The position numbers were made by a program, and so were the translations under genes. This document shows positions 16,458 to 17,469 of a stretch of 17,469 nt of DNA, in pieces. Source of the DNA: a bacterium (lineage in GTDB: Bacteria; KSB1; UBA2214). The stretch is taken from the NCBI GenBank assembly GCA_029560815.1, contig JAKQKF010000014.1, positions 1 through 17,469 on the forward strand, read 5' to 3'. The stretch's first letter is position 1; the number at the start of each line of letters is the position of its first letter. Under the pieces are notes generated by a model, which was not told the DNA's origin, searched no databases, and worked only from the letters and a program-made list of their open reading frames with translations.

Positions 16458-17255
16458 CTACAGTCCGATACAAAAAGCCAGGATCAGCAGCGAACCCGCC
16501 ATCACTCCGTAATCGGAGCCGGCGAGACGCAGGCGCGCATAGACCGTGCGGCCCTCTCCCCCCGTATAACAACGGGCATCCATCGCCAGGGCCAACTCAT
16601 CCGCCCGCCTGAAAGCGGAGACAAAAAGGGGCACCATCAGCGGCAGCAGGCCGCGCACACGATGACGGAGGGATCCGGTAAAGCGGGCGCCGCGCGAAAG
16701 CTGGGCGTTGCGGATGCGCTGCGCCTCCTCCAGCAGGGTCGGGATGAAGCGCAAGGAGAGGGTCAGCATCAGGCTCAACTCGTGCGTGGGCACGCCCAGG
16801 CGCTTGAGCGGCCTGGAAATCCGCTCCAGGGCATCTGTCAGCTCGATCGGCGAGGTGCACAACGTCATCAGGGAAGCGTAGAGGATGAGCAGCGCCAACC
16901 GCACCGCGTAGATCCCGCCGAGCAGAGCGCCCTCCCGGGTCAGTGTGATCGAGGTCCCCGGCACGACCCAGAGGACGTGTCCGGAGCTCCAGACCAGGTG
17001 AATGATCCAGGTGAGGGCGAAGAGCCAGAGAAAGGGGCGCAGATTTCTGAACACCAGCGCAAAGGGAATCCTGCCGCACCTGACCGCGAGCAGGAAAAGT
17101 AGCGCCATTCCTATAAGAATATATATATTATAGGTTAATAGCAGCCCGCTCATCAGGCTGAACGCGGCAAAAAGCTTGCTGCGCGGGTCCAGCCGATGGA
17201 GAAAAGAGTCAGCTGGATAGTATTGACCAAGGGTGATATCGTTTAGAAAGGCCAT
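16458..17255 (-). CDS. ecfT: ECF transporter transmembrane (T) component
   Basis: A 265-residue inner-membrane protein with about five hydrophobic segments. The two family coupling-helix motifs are present: AQLSRGAR and AMDARCY (the usual form is A-R-G). EcfT links ATPase subunits to vitamin- or metal-binding S components. The N-terminal DSFLHRLDPRSKLF is typical. An open frame reaches 17414, but the ATG at 17255 starts at the conserved region; it lacks a good ribosome binding site. ecfA ATPases and an S component are not in the window. The ecfT-truA order is known from other phyla. Confidence 0.92.
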   Translation of the reverse strand: MAFLNDITLGQYYPADSFLHRLDPRSKLFAAFSLMSGLLLTYNIYILIGMALLFLLAVRCGRIPFALVFRNLRPFLWLFALTWIIHLVWSSGHVLWVVPGTSITLTREGALLGGIYAVRLALLILYASLMTLCTSPIELTDALERISRPLKRLGVPTHELSLMLTLSLRFIPTLLEEAQRIRNAQLSRGARFTGSLRHRVRGLLPLMVPLFVSAFRRADELALAMDARCYTGGEGRTVYARLRLAGSDYGVMAGSLLILAFCIGL

Positions 17256-17279
17256 ATTAACTGTCTGTTTTAAAAAGGG

Positions 17280-17308
17280 AATATACAGAAAATGGCCGCG
17301 AAATACAA
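17280..17308 (-). promoter_or_regulatory. candidate promoter for ecfT-truA-tal
   Basis: On the minus strand TTGTAT (17308-17303) and TATATT (17285-17280) are 17 bp apart and 24 bp before the ecfT ATG. The -10 matches at 5 of 6 and the -35 at 3 of 6. The same -10 and spacing occur at the candidate promoter at 10478-10506. The transcript would begin within about 18 bases of the ATG, consistent with the poor ribosome binding site there. Confidence 0.4.
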
Positions 17309-17373
17309 TCAAAAAGTAACGCTGCGCCGCTCTTCCATTGGCCCCGGCCGGTGAGGGCCCCGGGCCATACCGC

Positions 17374-17408
17374 CGGGAGGCGTGTTCTGCGCCCCCCGGT
17401 GCCTCCCG
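17374..17408. repeat. 8-bp GC-rich inverted repeat at right end
   Basis: CGGGAGGC (17374-17381) pairs with GCCTCCCG (17401-17408) around a 19-nt loop. It lies between the right window edge and ecfT in a very GC-rich patch that includes further GGCC/GGGCC pairings (about 17340-17366). It may be the end of an upstream transcript; there is no T-run after it. Confidence 0.4.
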
Positions 17409-17469
17409 TATCATCTGACGCGAGCTGGCAAGTGCTGGCGATTTTTTGCTTGACCTTTTCTCAATTTAT

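Noticed and set aside
17292..17354. Plus-strand 20-codon frame (starts MAAKYNQK) faintly like a ribosomal protein L30 N-terminus
   Set aside because: It stops after 20 codons, overlaps the ecfT promoter region, and the likeness is limited to a few residues.
17256..17414. N-terminal extension of the ecfT open frame
   Set aside because: The added 53 residues are Gly, Pro and Arg-rich, cross the promoter-like site and a GC-rich hairpin, and are not part of the family; the start at 17255 fits better. Similar extensions were dropped for efp, the porV-like gene, the TatA-like gene and truA.

Overview
The window is one co-oriented block: every gene I can support lies on the minus strand, so transcription runs from high to low coordinates. 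The DNA is GC-rich with short spacers, frequent start/stop overlaps and mostly strong Shine-Dalgarno sites. A PorV/PorQ-family outer-membrane protein, an M6-protease-like surface protein with FG-GAP-type repeats, tandem TatA-like proteins and a DUF4321 protein together suggest a diderm bacterium of the FCB group (Bacteroidota/Calditrichota/KSB1-like). This placement is inference; no rRNA or other phylogenetic marker is present.

Right to left, in transcription order. (1) 17469-15045: a promoter-like site, then ecfT, truA and a small transaldolase. (2) 14991-11738: an HtrA/DegP-type periplasmic protease whose stop overlaps the purB start by one base, then purB and a TTG-started purC homologue with unusual substrate-site residues. 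(3) 11609-10040: pssA, a DUF4321 membrane protein, a promoter-like site, and two tandem TatA/E-type proteins, one of only 59 residues. (4) 10007-4125: gatA, gatB, efp, accB, accC and gcvH. These cover Gln/Asn-tRNA amidation, elongation factor P and the biotin half of acetyl-CoA carboxylase, with gcvH translationally coupled to accC. (5) 4124-3515: a 610-bp non-coding stretch holding a 100-nt three-way-junction inverted repeat and an intrinsic-terminator-like hairpin upstream of porV. (6) 3514-1: the porV-like gene, a 14-bp perfect hairpin, and a large gene running off the left edge. That gene is open for 780 codons and encodes an M6-family-like protein in which every zinc-ligand position of the metalloprotease motif is replaced.

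Most of the block is conserved housekeeping. The accessory-looking part is the left end. The points most worth a second look are the predicted pseudo-protease paired with a PorV-like protein, the riboswitch-like leader of porV, the divergent PurC, and the arginine-type EF-P. I found no CRISPR array, tRNA, rRNA, transposase or clear mobile element, and no convincing wholly new multi-gene system.
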